DNA of 64,000 bases from Chloroflexota bacterium (GTDB lineage Bacteria > Chloroflexota > Dehalococcoidia > Lucifugimonadales > UBA3495). The stretch spans positions 95,429-159,428 of the forward strand of contig JAPPMU010000020.1 in the NCBI GenBank assembly GCA_028873965.1, in the 5' to 3' direction. The position numbers and the translations under genes were made by a program. Positions 31,611 to 40,293 of the stretch are shown in pieces; positions within the stretch are counted from its first letter, which is position 1; the number at the start of each line of letters is the position of its first letter. Below the pieces are notes generated by a model. The model did no database searches and had not been told where the DNA came from. It was given only the letters and a program-made list of their open reading frames with translations.

Positions 31611-34600
31611 CTATACCTGGTCAATGGCGCGCTGCAAAGCCGCATCAATGCGGGAACCCCTGCGTTGAAAACCGAGCTCGCGGCGCATTTCCGCCATCAA
31701 CTCCTCGTCGGTGCGGAGCAAGGTGTCCGAATTGATCCAGCGCGCGAGGGCAACCAACTCGGTGTGGGAGTAATCAGTGATGGCGCCCCTGCCGGGTTGG
31801 ACGTTGGGGCGGGGTCCGCGGCCGGGCAAATCCAGCACTGATGATATGAGAGGCTCTAAACTATCGCCGTTGACCGTACCATGATTACCAGAATCAGCAT
31901 CGGTTACCGCTTGACGCCATGCTTCCACTGCCCGCTTGACTTCCTCCTCCGGGTTCCTGAACCAGTCGGTTGACCAAATGCGGTGGAAGCGCCAGCCTTT
32001 GTCTTCCAGCACCTGCTGCCGCAGTCGGTCGCGTTCACGAGCAGTATGAGCTGAGTGATAAGCGGCGCCGTCGGCCTCGATGGCGAGTACCATACGCCCC
32101 GGCTGTTCAGGATGAGCACAGGCAAAATCAATACGGTATCCGGACACTCCATACTGGGGAACTACCTTGATGCCCCGATCCTCCAACCGGTGCAGCACGT
32201 CCAACTCAAAGGGGTTGAGTGGCACCTTGCTGACCTCTGATCCGAGCTCTGACCCGCCGGAGATAGCGAATTCCAGATACTGACGAAGCAATTCCACGCC
32301 GCGGGCTGATGACCGTCCTGGATCCATGTCATGGTGGGAGAACGACGAAACCAGGTGGACGCGAGAACGGGCGCGGGTAACTGCAACGTTGAGCCTCCGT
32401 TCGCCGCCAAGTTGGTTGAGAGGGCCAAAGTGGTAGGGCAGCGTTCCATTAGCGGCTTTATGGTAGCCGACACTGAGGATTATCACGTCCCGCTCGTCGC
32501 CTTGAACCCGCTCAATGTTCTTAACGAAAAAGCGTTCTTCGGACTTTTCTGAGAAAAACTCGTCAAGGGAAGCGTCTTTCAGGTCGCGCAGCCGGGCCCG
32601 CAGCGCCTCGTCGATATTGTGGGCGTGCCTGATGCCGAAAGCGATTACGCCAAGGGATTCATTGGGGGAGAGGCGCGCATGGTCGATGATCATATCGACC
32701 GCCCGTTCAACTTCGTCGGGATTGGAAGGCGTCTGCTGCGGCAGAGGGCGGAAGGGTACTAGGTGATGAGTGATTGGAGCCCTCAGCGAGACGCCCGGGA
32801 AAGCGGTCAGGCCGTTGCCGTAGATGTGGGCGTTGGAGAAGGCGATCAGCCGGCCGTCGCGGCTCCGGTAGTGCCATTGCAGCATTTCCTCACGGACCAA
32901 TCCAGCTTTGGCAACATCCAGGATTGACTCAATGTCATCGGTCAGCGCCGTGTCGTCAATGGAATCATCGTCGGCGTCGGCTCCTCCGGCGCTGAAAAAG
33001 TCGGTGGGCGGCAGCTGTCGGTCGTCACCGGCGATCACCACCTGGGGAGCGCGGGCCAAGCTGCCGATGGCCTCCGCCGGAGGTATCTGTGAAGCTTCGT
33101 CAAAGATGGCCACATCGAATAAATTAGCCGCGGCAGGTATCAGCTCCGCCACCAGCAGCGGCGACATCGTCCAGCAGGGGCGGACGGAGGTGATGACGTG
33201 CTGCGTTTCGTTGAACAGCTTCCGGACTGGCATATGGCGGCGCTGCCTGGCGGCTTCACCTTTCAGCAGGGCCGCCTCGCGTGGGTATTCGTTCATTGCC
33301 GTTATCGCAGCCTCAGCCGCCGCCCGCTTGATCCGTTCCGGAGTAATTGTAAGATGCTCTCGGTCCCAAGTGATAAACTCTGCTTCCCGGCGGTCGTGGG
33401 CGGTGCCGGTAAAACCGGCTAGATTCGGGTCGTTGAAAACTAGGTCATCCCACACCGCTTGCAGCCAGCAATGCTCAACGGCCTCTGCGGCGCGTTCCGA
33501 CGATATTTCGTCGCCGGCTTTTGCGGTGATGTCGTCAATGCCGGCGTCGGCAAACCCGCGTTCCAACTCCCGAACCCTGGGCAGTTTGGCCGCTATGTCT
33601 CGCTGGGACGCCAAACGGTTGAGCAACTCTTCGAGCTGGGCGAAAGGGAGTTCAAGGAGGTTTTCGGAGAATACGCTGCTGGTCCGTTCCAGCAGTCCGT
33701 TCAGTTCATCCAGCGCAGCCAAAGTATCCGACAGACGTTCCGGAGCGCGAGGATATACGCCATCGCCCGCCAGTTCTCGCCACTTCCGAATCTGGCTCGC
33801 CGCGGCCCGTGCCGCTTGCAGAGCATCAGAGCCGGAGAGATTCGCATCATCATGCAGGGTGGTCCTTACCGATTTGCGCGCCTTGCGGTATTTGGTAGGC
33901 AGCAGCGCCAGAGCCGGCTCCCAGATGCTATCGGCCGAGGCTAACGCGGTGGTGAGATCAGAGTGGTTCAAGCCATACACTTCGAGGGTAAAGCGCTGTT
34001 GCAGCTGCTCTACTTCCGACAACCACTTCAACAATGTCAACCAATCCGCCACAGTGTTGGGGTGCGCCAAACCTATTTGATCTAGGGCAGCGAACAACTG
34101 ATTACGGACCGACGGCAGTTTTGCCGCGCTGTCCCGCGCCAGCTCAAATGCCCACTGCGCCGCTTCCGATGAATCGATGCCAGTTCGGCCCCATTCGGGA
34201 TACCGCAAACCAAGTCTGGGGCCTTCCAAGTCCACCCATTCCCGGACGTTCCGCATCAACCGGGCTACGGCCTCACGGTTGAGCTGACGGGCTCGGGCGG
34301 CCGGCATAACGGCGCCGTTTGCAACTGATGCCGGGACGCCAATCAACTTCTCTTGCACCTCAAACAGGCTTACCCGCCACGGCTCCCGAATGGCGTGCAT
34401 GGCGTCCACGTGAGCAATCAACTCGGCGCGGCGCTCCGACAGCCGTCGATGCAGCTCGGAATCATCACGGGCCGGGACTGTACCGATGTCTCGCATGGAG
34501 TCCGCCAGACTGCCGGCGAACTCTCGCCTTGACCTGACTCCACCGTGGACGTCCATCACCAGGTTGGACAGCCCCACCCGCCGCAGCCGGGCGATCACTA

Positions 34601-35603
34601 CTTCAATGGCGGCCCGCTTCTCGGCCACGAACAAGACCCGCTTGCCCTGAGAAATGAGTGAGGCGATCAGATTCGCAATGGTTTGCGACTTGCCGGTTCC
34701 CGGTGGCCCCCAAATCACCAGAGACTCTCCGGCCAGAACCCGGTTGATGGCCCGGTTCTGACTGGCATCGGCGTCGACAACCAGAAACTCGTTCTCGGGG
34801 GGATCAGTGTCGGGGCGATTCAAGGGAGGATCTTGAATACGATCCGCTAGGGCTTGACGGGCTTCGTTCACCCCGGCGATGGCGGCTACAAAGTCATTGT
34901 CGGCAAAAGCCGCCAAGTTATGGTCTAAATCAGCGACCATTGGCATGTTGGTGTAAATGAAATTGCCCGCCACGACCCGATCCGCGATAGCGATGCCGGC
35001 AACTTTGCTCCAACGGCGTTCCAGATCCTGCAGCTGTTTCTTTACGCCAGTCAGTGATAAATCGCCGGTCAATCCGTCATCATCGTCAGGGATATCAATA
35101 CGATACTCGTCTCGCAAGACGTGGAACAGTACCGGATTCACATGAGCATCCCCGGACAGTTCCACGGTAAAATCCCATCGCCCGCCGCCATCGGGACTTA
35201 CGGTAGCGGGTATCAGTATCACGGGGGCATTAGGCTTGGAACCGGAACTGACCTCCCAAGTTGCCAACCCTATTGCAACGAACAGAGTGTTGAGGCCTTT
35301 CTCGTCCAAATGCTCCTGAGTCCGCCGATAGATGGCAGATAGCCGGCGCCGGCTGTCGGCTTGAGCGTCTTCGCTGGCGAAAAGACGGGTCATGGCAATG
35401 CGCCGACCAGCCAAAAGCGATTCCAGAGCTGGAACGTTGACTGCGGAACTCTCTCCCTTGGCAGGAGTCAGATCCAACGTTCCCGTTTTGAGGTCTCGGT
35501 AGTTCAAGAGGCGATTGCGGCCCGACACGTCCAGCAACTGCCTTTTCCAGCGCTCCGCAGCCTGGTGAAGCGCCTCTTCCCGATTAGCTGTGCTGCTCAT
35601 CAT
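31611..35603 (-). CDS. DUF4011-helicase-endonuclease defence protein (Hhe-like)
   Basis: A 1330-residue protein. The N-terminus (RWKRQLLDVSGRNRLLNYRDL) is DUF4011. An SF1 helicase core follows: Walker A GPPGTGKS (about 297), Walker B IFDEASQIPPAEA (about 831), the late motifs ERVQGDERDVIILSVGY and NVAVTRAR. The C-terminus (about 1125-1220) is a Vsr/MTES_1575-type nuclease: FELDVLHRLEDRG, GYRIDFACAHP, IEADGAAYHS, HRIWSTDW. A short DUF3320-like end follows. The order matches single-gene antiphage proteins reported under the name Hhe. ATG 35603 is chosen; the ribosome site is weak, so it may depend on hisD read-through. Sits alone between two hisD 3-prime ends in the his operon. Confidence 0.88.
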   Translation of the reverse strand: MMSSTANREEALHQAAERWKRQLLDVSGRNRLLNYRDLKTGTLDLTPAKGESSAVNVPALESLLAGRRIAMTRLFASEDAQADSRRRLSAIYRRTQEHLDEKGLNTLFVAIGLATWEVSSGSKPNAPVILIPATVSPDGGGRWDFTVELSGDAHVNPVLFHVLRDEYRIDIPDDDDGLTGDLSLTGVKKQLQDLERRWSKVAGIAIADRVVAGNFIYTNMPMVADLDHNLAAFADNDFVAAIAGVNEARQALADRIQDPPLNRPDTDPPENEFLVVDADASQNRAINRVLAGESLVIWGPPGTGKSQTIANLIASLISQGKRVLFVAEKRAAIEVVIARLRRVGLSNLVMDVHGGVRSRREFAGSLADSMRDIGTVPARDDSELHRRLSERRAELIAHVDAMHAIREPWRVSLFEVQEKLIGVPASVANGAVMPAARARQLNREAVARLMRNVREWVDLEGPRLGLRYPEWGRTGIDSSEAAQWAFELARDSAAKLPSVRNQLFAALDQIGLAHPNTVADWLTLLKWLSEVEQLQQRFTLEVYGLNHSDLTTALASADSIWEPALALLPTKYRKARKSVRTTLHDDANLSGSDALQAARAAASQIRKWRELAGDGVYPRAPERLSDTLAALDELNGLLERTSSVFSENLLELPFAQLEELLNRLASQRDIAAKLPRVRELERGFADAGIDDITAKAGDEISSERAAEAVEHCWLQAVWDDLVFNDPNLAGFTGTAHDRREAEFITWDREHLTITPERIKRAAAEAAITAMNEYPREAALLKGEAARQRRHMPVRKLFNETQHVITSVRPCWTMSPLLVAELIPAAANLFDVAIFDEASQIPPAEAIGSLARAPQVVIAGDDRQLPPTDFFSAGGADADDDSIDDTALTDDIESILDVAKAGLVREEMLQWHYRSRDGRLIAFSNAHIYGNGLTAFPGVSLRAPITHHLVPFRPLPQQTPSNPDEVERAVDMIIDHARLSPNESLGVIAFGIRHAHNIDEALRARLRDLKDASLDEFFSEKSEERFFVKNIERVQGDERDVIILSVGYHKAANGTLPYHFGPLNQLGGERRLNVAVTRARSRVHLVSSFSHHDMDPGRSSARGVELLRQYLEFAISGGSELGSEVSKVPLNPFELDVLHRLEDRGIKVVPQYGVSGYRIDFACAHPEQPGRMVLAIEADGAAYHSAHTARERDRLRQQVLEDKGWRFHRIWSTDWFRNPEEEVKRAVEAWRQAVTDADSGNHGTVNGDSLEPLISSVLDLPGRGPRPNVQPGRGAITDYSHTELVALARWINSDTLLRTDEELMAEMRRELGFQRRGSRIDAALQRAIDQV

Positions 35604-35624
35604 TAGCGCAGCTGCCAACGCCGC

Positions 35625-36971
35625 TTAGACGGGTCGGGTAGCTTCCAGATAGTCCAGGCGGGCCTGCACCGCGCCGGCGTGGCCGGGAAGGCCCTCGGCC
35701 TCGGCGATGCGGACGGCGGCGGCGCCGAGGTCGGTGAAGCGCTGGGGGCTGAGGCCGACCACCGGCATGGTGCGGAGGAAGTGATGCACGCTCAGGGCGG
35801 AGCTGAACCGCGCGGTGCCTCCTGTGGGCATTACGTGGGAAGGCCCGGCGATGTAATCGCCCATGACCTCGGGGGAGAACTCGCCGAGGAAGAGGCCGCC
35901 GGCATTGCGGACCCGTCCGGCCCAGGCCCACGGGTCCGCGACCATGAGGCAGAGGTGCTCCGGGGCGATGTGGTTGGCAACGGCGATGGCTTCGTCAAAG
36001 TTGTCCACCACGACGATACAGCCCTGGCGCTCCAGGGAATGGCGGATGGTCTCGGCGCGGGGATTGCCGGCGATCTGGGCGTCCAGCTCGGCTTCCACCG
36101 CGTCGATCAGCGGTTGCGAGTCGGTAACCAGGATGGCGGAGGCCATGGGATCATGCTCGGCCTGGGCGATGAGATCGGCGGCGCAGAACACCGGGTTGGC
36201 GGTCCCGTCAGCGAGCAGTATAGTCTCGGTGGGACCGAACACGCCATCAATATCGACCTGGCCCTGTACCATGCGCTTGGCGTAGGCGACGAAGACGTTG
36301 CCGGGGCCGCAGATCTTGTCGACCTTGCGGATGGTCTCGGTTCCGTAGGCCAGGGCGCCGATGGCGGGAACGCCGCCGACCTGGTACACCGCGTCGACGC
36401 CAGCGATGCGGGCGGCGGCGAGGACGGTGGAATTCAGCGGCTCCCGGCCGCGGCGCGGGGTGGCCAGGACAACCTCGCTGACGCCGGCGACCCGGGCCGG
36501 GATAGCAGTCATCAGGACGGTGGAAGGATAGGCCGCGGTGCCTCCGGGAGCATACAGGCCGACGCGCTCCAGGGGTCGCACCAACTCGCCCAGGCCGCCG
36601 CCGAGGTCAACCCAGTCGCGGGGGAGGGTGGCTTCGTGGAACCCGGTGATGCGGCGGGCGGCCAGCTCGAGGGCCTGCTTGAGGTCATCGGGAGTGGTAT
36701 CCCAGGCGGCTTCCAATTCCGCTTCCGGAACTTGCAGGCTGTCCAGATCAGCGCCGTCGAGCCGGCTGGCGTAGCGTTTGACGGCGGCGTCGCCGTCGGC
36801 GCGAACGTCGCGGAGCATCTGCAGGACGGATGACTCCGGCGTGGCATCAGCGCCGAAGAGGTCGCGAGTGCGCTGCAGGACAGGCTCGGGCAGGGAGGAG
36901 AGATCGAGGGGGTCGATGCGGGTCAGAGCCGTTTCGGCGGCGGACAGCCCGCGCACCATCTTAAGTCGCAC
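35625..36971 (-). CDS. hisD: histidinol dehydrogenase
   Basis: A 448-residue zinc enzyme oxidising histidinol to histidine with NAD. Marks: the opening ...LVRPLERVGLYAPGG, CGPGNVFVAYAKRMVQG, GPTETILLADG, the zinc/substrate segment QAEHDPMA, and GGTARFSSALSVHHFLR near the end. GTG 36971 is chosen as start because GGGAG lies 8 bases before it; it overlaps the end of the phospholipase-like gene by 11 bases. The last ten residues differ from those of the leftover copy beside hisC, so the present end was supplied by the inserted DNA. Confidence 0.95.
   Translation of the reverse strand: MRLKMVRGLSAAETALTRIDPLDLSSLPEPVLQRTRDLFGADATPESSVLQMLRDVRADGDAAVKRYASRLDGADLDSLQVPEAELEAAWDTTPDDLKQALELAARRITGFHEATLPRDWVDLGGGLGELVRPLERVGLYAPGGTAAYPSTVLMTAIPARVAGVSEVVLATPRRGREPLNSTVLAAARIAGVDAVYQVGGVPAIGALAYGTETIRKVDKICGPGNVFVAYAKRMVQGQVDIDGVFGPTETILLADGTANPVFCAADLIAQAEHDPMASAILVTDSQPLIDAVEAELDAQIAGNPRAETIRHSLERQGCIVVVDNFDEAIAVANHIAPEHLCLMVADPWAWAGRVRNAGGLFLGEFSPEVMGDYIAGPSHVMPTGGTARFSSALSVHHFLRTMPVVGLSPQRFTDLGAAAVRIAEAEGLPGHAGAVQARLDYLEATRPV
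35656..35723 (-). repeat. 68-bp direct repeat core inside hisD (partner of 31489-31556)
   Basis: 67 of 68 bases match the copy next to hisC; the single difference is at 31530 against 35697. The two copies bound a 4.17-kb segment carrying only the helicase-nuclease gene, and behave like attachment-site cores. Confidence 0.88.
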
Positions 36972-37731
36972 TGAGATACTCCCTTGCCTGGACCTTGGTT
37001 TCGTCGATGACCCGCTGACGGTAGTCGTCGATGAGCTCGTGGGGTATGCGCTCGTACACGCGCTCCAGGCTCTGGGGCATGTGTTCGAGGAAACCGTCCA
37101 CCACCTGCTGCACTTCGTCGTCGTCACGGTACATGCGGTTGAGGGCGCGCTTGAGGCGTTCCCAAGTGAAATCCCACCCCAAGAGGCGAGAGACCCACCC
37201 CCGCCATTCGTCGATCAGCTCATCCTGCAGGAACTCCAGGGCGGGCATCTGGTCGACCGCGGCGATGGCGTCATTCTCGGCAACGAGACGAGCGTTTTCG
37301 TCGAGAACCGCCCGGTCCATATCCAACTGTAGAGCGCGGTCCCAGATGTGCGATTCGATCTCGGTATCGGTGACGCGGCTATCGGGAGCAAAGTGAGGAC
37401 GGAACATGGTGGTGATCCACGTCTCGTCGGCTACCAGGTGGCTGACGTAACCCAGGAGAAAAGACCTGGTCTGCGGCGACAGGCCGTTATCCGAGCCGGC
37501 CAGGTGCGGGTGCAGCTCGAACATGCGCTGAACGCCGGCGCCGACGTGGGTCACCGACAAGTCGGAGAAGTGGGTTCGAGCGCGGTCCCACTTGGTCATG
37601 GCGCGGATGTCGGGCGTGGTCGAACCGAGGTACGCGGCGCCGGGGTGATCGTGCACGTATCCCCAATCCAAGTCCTGGGCCACCTGCTGGCAAATGTAGA
37701 TGTGCATGGGCAGGTTAGGCATGGCTGGCAT
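36961..37731 (-). CDS. zinc-dependent phospholipase C-like protein
   Basis: A 256-residue protein resembling the zinc-dependent phospholipase C/S1-P1 nuclease fold: MHIYICQQVAQDL, then LGSTTPDIRAM, THFSD and LLGYVSHLVADETW, the positions where metal-binding His and Asp occur. No signal peptide, unlike classical exported members. It overlaps hisG upstream by 17 bases and hisD downstream by 11, so it is translated as part of the his operon, though no histidine-pathway role is known. An alternative start is ATG 37722. Confidence 0.7.
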   Translation of the reverse strand: MPAMPNLPMHIYICQQVAQDLDWGYVHDHPGAAYLGSTTPDIRAMTKWDRARTHFSDLSVTHVGAGVQRMFELHPHLAGSDNGLSPQTRSFLLGYVSHLVADETWITTMFRPHFAPDSRVTDTEIESHIWDRALQLDMDRAVLDENARLVAENDAIAAVDQMPALEFLQDELIDEWRGWVSRLLGWDFTWERLKRALNRMYRDDDEVQQVVDGFLEHMPQSLERVYERIPHELIDDYRQRVIDETKVQAREYLSAT

Positions 37732-38734
37732 CCTTGCCGTTCAGCGATGCGATGCGGTCCATGAAACCGGCGAAGGCCTGGGACTCGTCCTTGAACAGGT
37801 ACGACAGCTGCGCGGCGGCGATATCTACCCCGCCGCATTCCCGCAGGTGGGCGACGGCGTCCAGCAGGCGGTTCTTGCGGATCAGCAGGGAAACGGCGTA
37901 CCAGTCCTCCTCTTCGACGCTGAACACGCGGGCGACGGTGGGGCCCTGGATGCCGGCGATTTCAGGGCGAGCGAGGATCATGGCGCTGACGTCCTCGGCG
38001 GAACGGCCCTGGACGTTGGCGGTGATCCGGTAGTACGGGTCGGCGCGGAGGTGGGCCTCGAGCATTTCGGTCAGGGAGCGGGCGAGTTCAAGGTCGTCGG
38101 GACAGCCGGCGAGGGCGGACGGGTTGGCGATGAGACAGGCCTGGGAGGACAGGATCGTGCCGCCGTCGAGGGTCTTCAGGCGGTTCTCGCGCAGGGTGGT
38201 TCCGGTGGCGGACAGGTCGGCGATCAGGTCGGCGTAGCCGGCGATGGGGGCCGCCTCCAGGGTGCCGCTGGCGGGGACGAGGGTGAAGTAGTTGATGCCG
38301 CGCTCGAACAGGTAGCGGCGCAGCAATCTCGGGTACTTGGTGGCGATGCGAAGCTGCCGGCCGCGCTCGTGGAACTCCAGGGCCAGATCCGCCAGGTCGT
38401 CAATGGACGTTACGTCAAGCCAGGAGTCGGGCACGGCGAGCACATAGTCGCATCCACCGAAGCCGAGGTCTTCCATCACCGGAATCACCGCGTCGTCGTC
38501 GTGGCGGTATTCCATCAGGCGGTCAAGGCCGGTGATGCCCATCTCCGCGCTGCCCTCTTCGACCTTGGTGGTTATGTCGGCGGTGCGCTGGAAGAGCACA
38601 TCGATGCCGGGCAGCGACGGTATGAAGCCGGTGTACCGACGGGAATTGGGCCGGCTTACCTTGACGCCACAGGACGCCAGGAACCGCATGGTGGGTTCCC
38701 CCAGTTCGCCGTCGCTTGGTATGACCAGTCTCAA
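37715..38734 (-). CDS. hisG: ATP phosphoribosyltransferase, long form
   Basis: A 339-residue first enzyme of histidine synthesis. The catalytic part (1-220) has VLFQRTADI, VEEGSAEMGITGLDRL, the PRPP-binding SGTLEAAPIAGYADLIADLSATGTTL loop, and ILSSQACLIAN. The C-terminal domain (about 235-320, ITANVQGRSAEDVS then GPTVARVF and ECGGVDIAAA) is the HisG_C regulatory domain that binds histidine in long-form enzymes. Start is TTG 38734 with GGAG 8 bases upstream. The neighbouring hisZ is unexpected, since HisZ normally serves short HisG lacking this domain. Confidence 0.93.
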   Translation of the reverse strand: MRLVIPSDGELGEPTMRFLASCGVKVSRPNSRRYTGFIPSLPGIDVLFQRTADITTKVEEGSAEMGITGLDRLMEYRHDDDAVIPVMEDLGFGGCDYVLAVPDSWLDVTSIDDLADLALEFHERGRQLRIATKYPRLLRRYLFERGINYFTLVPASGTLEAAPIAGYADLIADLSATGTTLRENRLKTLDGGTILSSQACLIANPSALAGCPDDLELARSLTEMLEAHLRADPYYRITANVQGRSAEDVSAMILARPEIAGIQGPTVARVFSVEEEDWYAVSLLIRKNRLLDAVAHLRECGGVDIAAAQLSYLFKDESQAFAGFMDRIASLNGKDASHA

Positions 38735-38749
38735 GGCGATGCTCCGAGT

Positions 38750-40159
38750 TTACACAGTGACCGTCCGAGCGAAATCGGCGCTATTGCCGCTGCCCCCCAC
38801 ATCGAGCACGGCCACGCCTCCCTGGGCCCGGATGTCGGCGGCGGCACGCAGCGCGGCCGCGTTGGATGCCTGACCCGCGGCAGATACCAGGACGGCGTGA
38901 TTTTCAGATTGCGGCTGATCGGCCGGAGGCATCGCCGCGAGCAACGCTTCCAGGGTGCACGCGAATCCCAGGGCGGGCACGGGGGACACGCCGCCGAGGG
39001 CGCGAGCCAGGGCGTCGTAGCGGCCACCGCCTCCCAGAGAAAGGGCGGCGTCGCCGCGAACAATATCGAAGATGATGCCGTTGTAGTAGGCAATGCCGCG
39101 TGCCAGCGAGAAATCGATCTCCAGTCGATGGGACACCGCGGCGTCCTCACTGACCAGGGCGGTGAGGTCGATGAGCCGGTCAATGGCCTCTGTATCCGCA
39201 CCGGCGGCCGCGACTATGGATTGAGCCTGGGGCAGCGCGCGAGCCGGATCGCCCTTGACGCTGGCCAGCTGGCCGGCCAGGGCGAGGCCGCGCTCGACGG
39301 CATCGGAAGAGTCGCCGCCTCGCAGTTTGCGGAGCAGCCGGTCGACGATCTCGTCGGGAGAACGGCGGCCCAGGGGCACATCGGCCGAAGTGTTCCAGCG
39401 CATGAAGCCGGCCAAAACCGAGCGTGCCGCGCCGTCCGGCAGCCCTTTGACCGCGACCGCCAGGTGCTTCTCCTCATCGGGCAATCCGATGCCGGAGACG
39501 ACGTGGAGTTCGGCGGCGCGCTGCAGGATCGACGCAAAACCGTCGCTGCCCGCACCAATGCGGTTCATATTGGCCACGATGAACTCGCGGGCGCGGTCGG
39601 AAAGTCCGACGGTGTCCAGCACGCTGTCGAGAACGTCCAGATCGGCAAGGCGGACGCGATAGTCGGCGATGCCCAGCTCTGCGGGTATGCCGGCGGCCAG
39701 GGTCAGGAGCTCGGCATCAGCGAGAATGCTGTTGGATCCGACCAGCTCGGCGCCGACCTGGGTGAACTGGCCGGTGCCAGCGACGCTGCCGGTATCGTAG
39801 CGAAAGACCGGGCCGCAGTATTGCCATCGGACCAACGGAGGTTCTTCGCTGTCCTGGTTGATCTCCAGGTAGTGCCGCATGATCGCAGAGGTGAACTCCG
39901 GGCGCAGGCTCACTGCGTTGGAACCCGGGTCGACAAAAGAATACATCTGGGAGGCCAGGTCGCCGCCCGATTTGCGCAGGAACAGCTCGGTGGTTTCCAG
40001 AACCGGCACTTCCAATGCGGAGTAGCCGAAACGGCCGATGAAGTCGCCCAGGCGCCGCTCGACGTCCTGCTTGTGCCGGCGCGCGCCGGCGTCGAAATCA
40101 CGCATGCCGGGCAGGCGGCGCACCGGGTTGGGACGGGCGGGGGAAACGGCGGAAATCAT
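38750..40159 (-). CDS. hisZ: ATP phosphoribosyltransferase regulatory subunit HisZ / HisS-like
   Basis: A 469-residue class II aaRS paralogue. Motif 2 (WQYCGPVFRYDTG), a GQFTQVGAELVG strand, and motif 3 (GGGGRYDALARALGG..PALGFAC) are visible. LRPEFTSAIMRHYL and the neighbouring hisG favour HisZ over a true histidyl-tRNA synthetase. A C-terminal segment of about 75 residues (VLVSAAGQASNAAALRAAADIRAQGG) resembles a shortened anticodon-binding domain, usually absent from HisZ. First gene of the his operon; ATG 40159 has no ribosome site, and TACAAT lies 9 bases before it, so the transcript may be leaderless. Confidence 0.8.
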   Translation of the reverse strand: MISAVSPARPNPVRRLPGMRDFDAGARRHKQDVERRLGDFIGRFGYSALEVPVLETTELFLRKSGGDLASQMYSFVDPGSNAVSLRPEFTSAIMRHYLEINQDSEEPPLVRWQYCGPVFRYDTGSVAGTGQFTQVGAELVGSNSILADAELLTLAAGIPAELGIADYRVRLADLDVLDSVLDTVGLSDRAREFIVANMNRIGAGSDGFASILQRAAELHVVSGIGLPDEEKHLAVAVKGLPDGAARSVLAGFMRWNTSADVPLGRRSPDEIVDRLLRKLRGGDSSDAVERGLALAGQLASVKGDPARALPQAQSIVAAAGADTEAIDRLIDLTALVSEDAAVSHRLEIDFSLARGIAYYNGIIFDIVRGDAALSLGGGGRYDALARALGGVSPVPALGFACTLEALLAAMPPADQPQSENHAVLVSAAGQASNAAALRAAADIRAQGGVAVLDVGGSGNSADFARTVTV

Positions 40160-40293
40160 CGCGGGATATTGTAGCACCTGGCAACAGGCAGCGTTACGCC
40201 AAATTGAGCGCCTCACCTCGGAGGCCATCAAACTATCTGCGAACCACCAGCCGCCAAGTTTGTTAATCGTTGAAGCCACTGTCCGAAATGAGG

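Noticed and set aside
36972..37127. A longer N-terminus for hisD
   Set aside because: Ser/Thr-rich sequence is the phospholipase gene in another frame; a well-placed ribosome site precedes GTG 36971.
37700..40174. An 824-codon open frame on the plus strand opposite hisG and hisZ
   Set aside because: It is an antisense shadow in GC-rich DNA: Gly/Ala/Val/Gln-rich with no domain, while the minus strand encodes clear HisG and HisZ.
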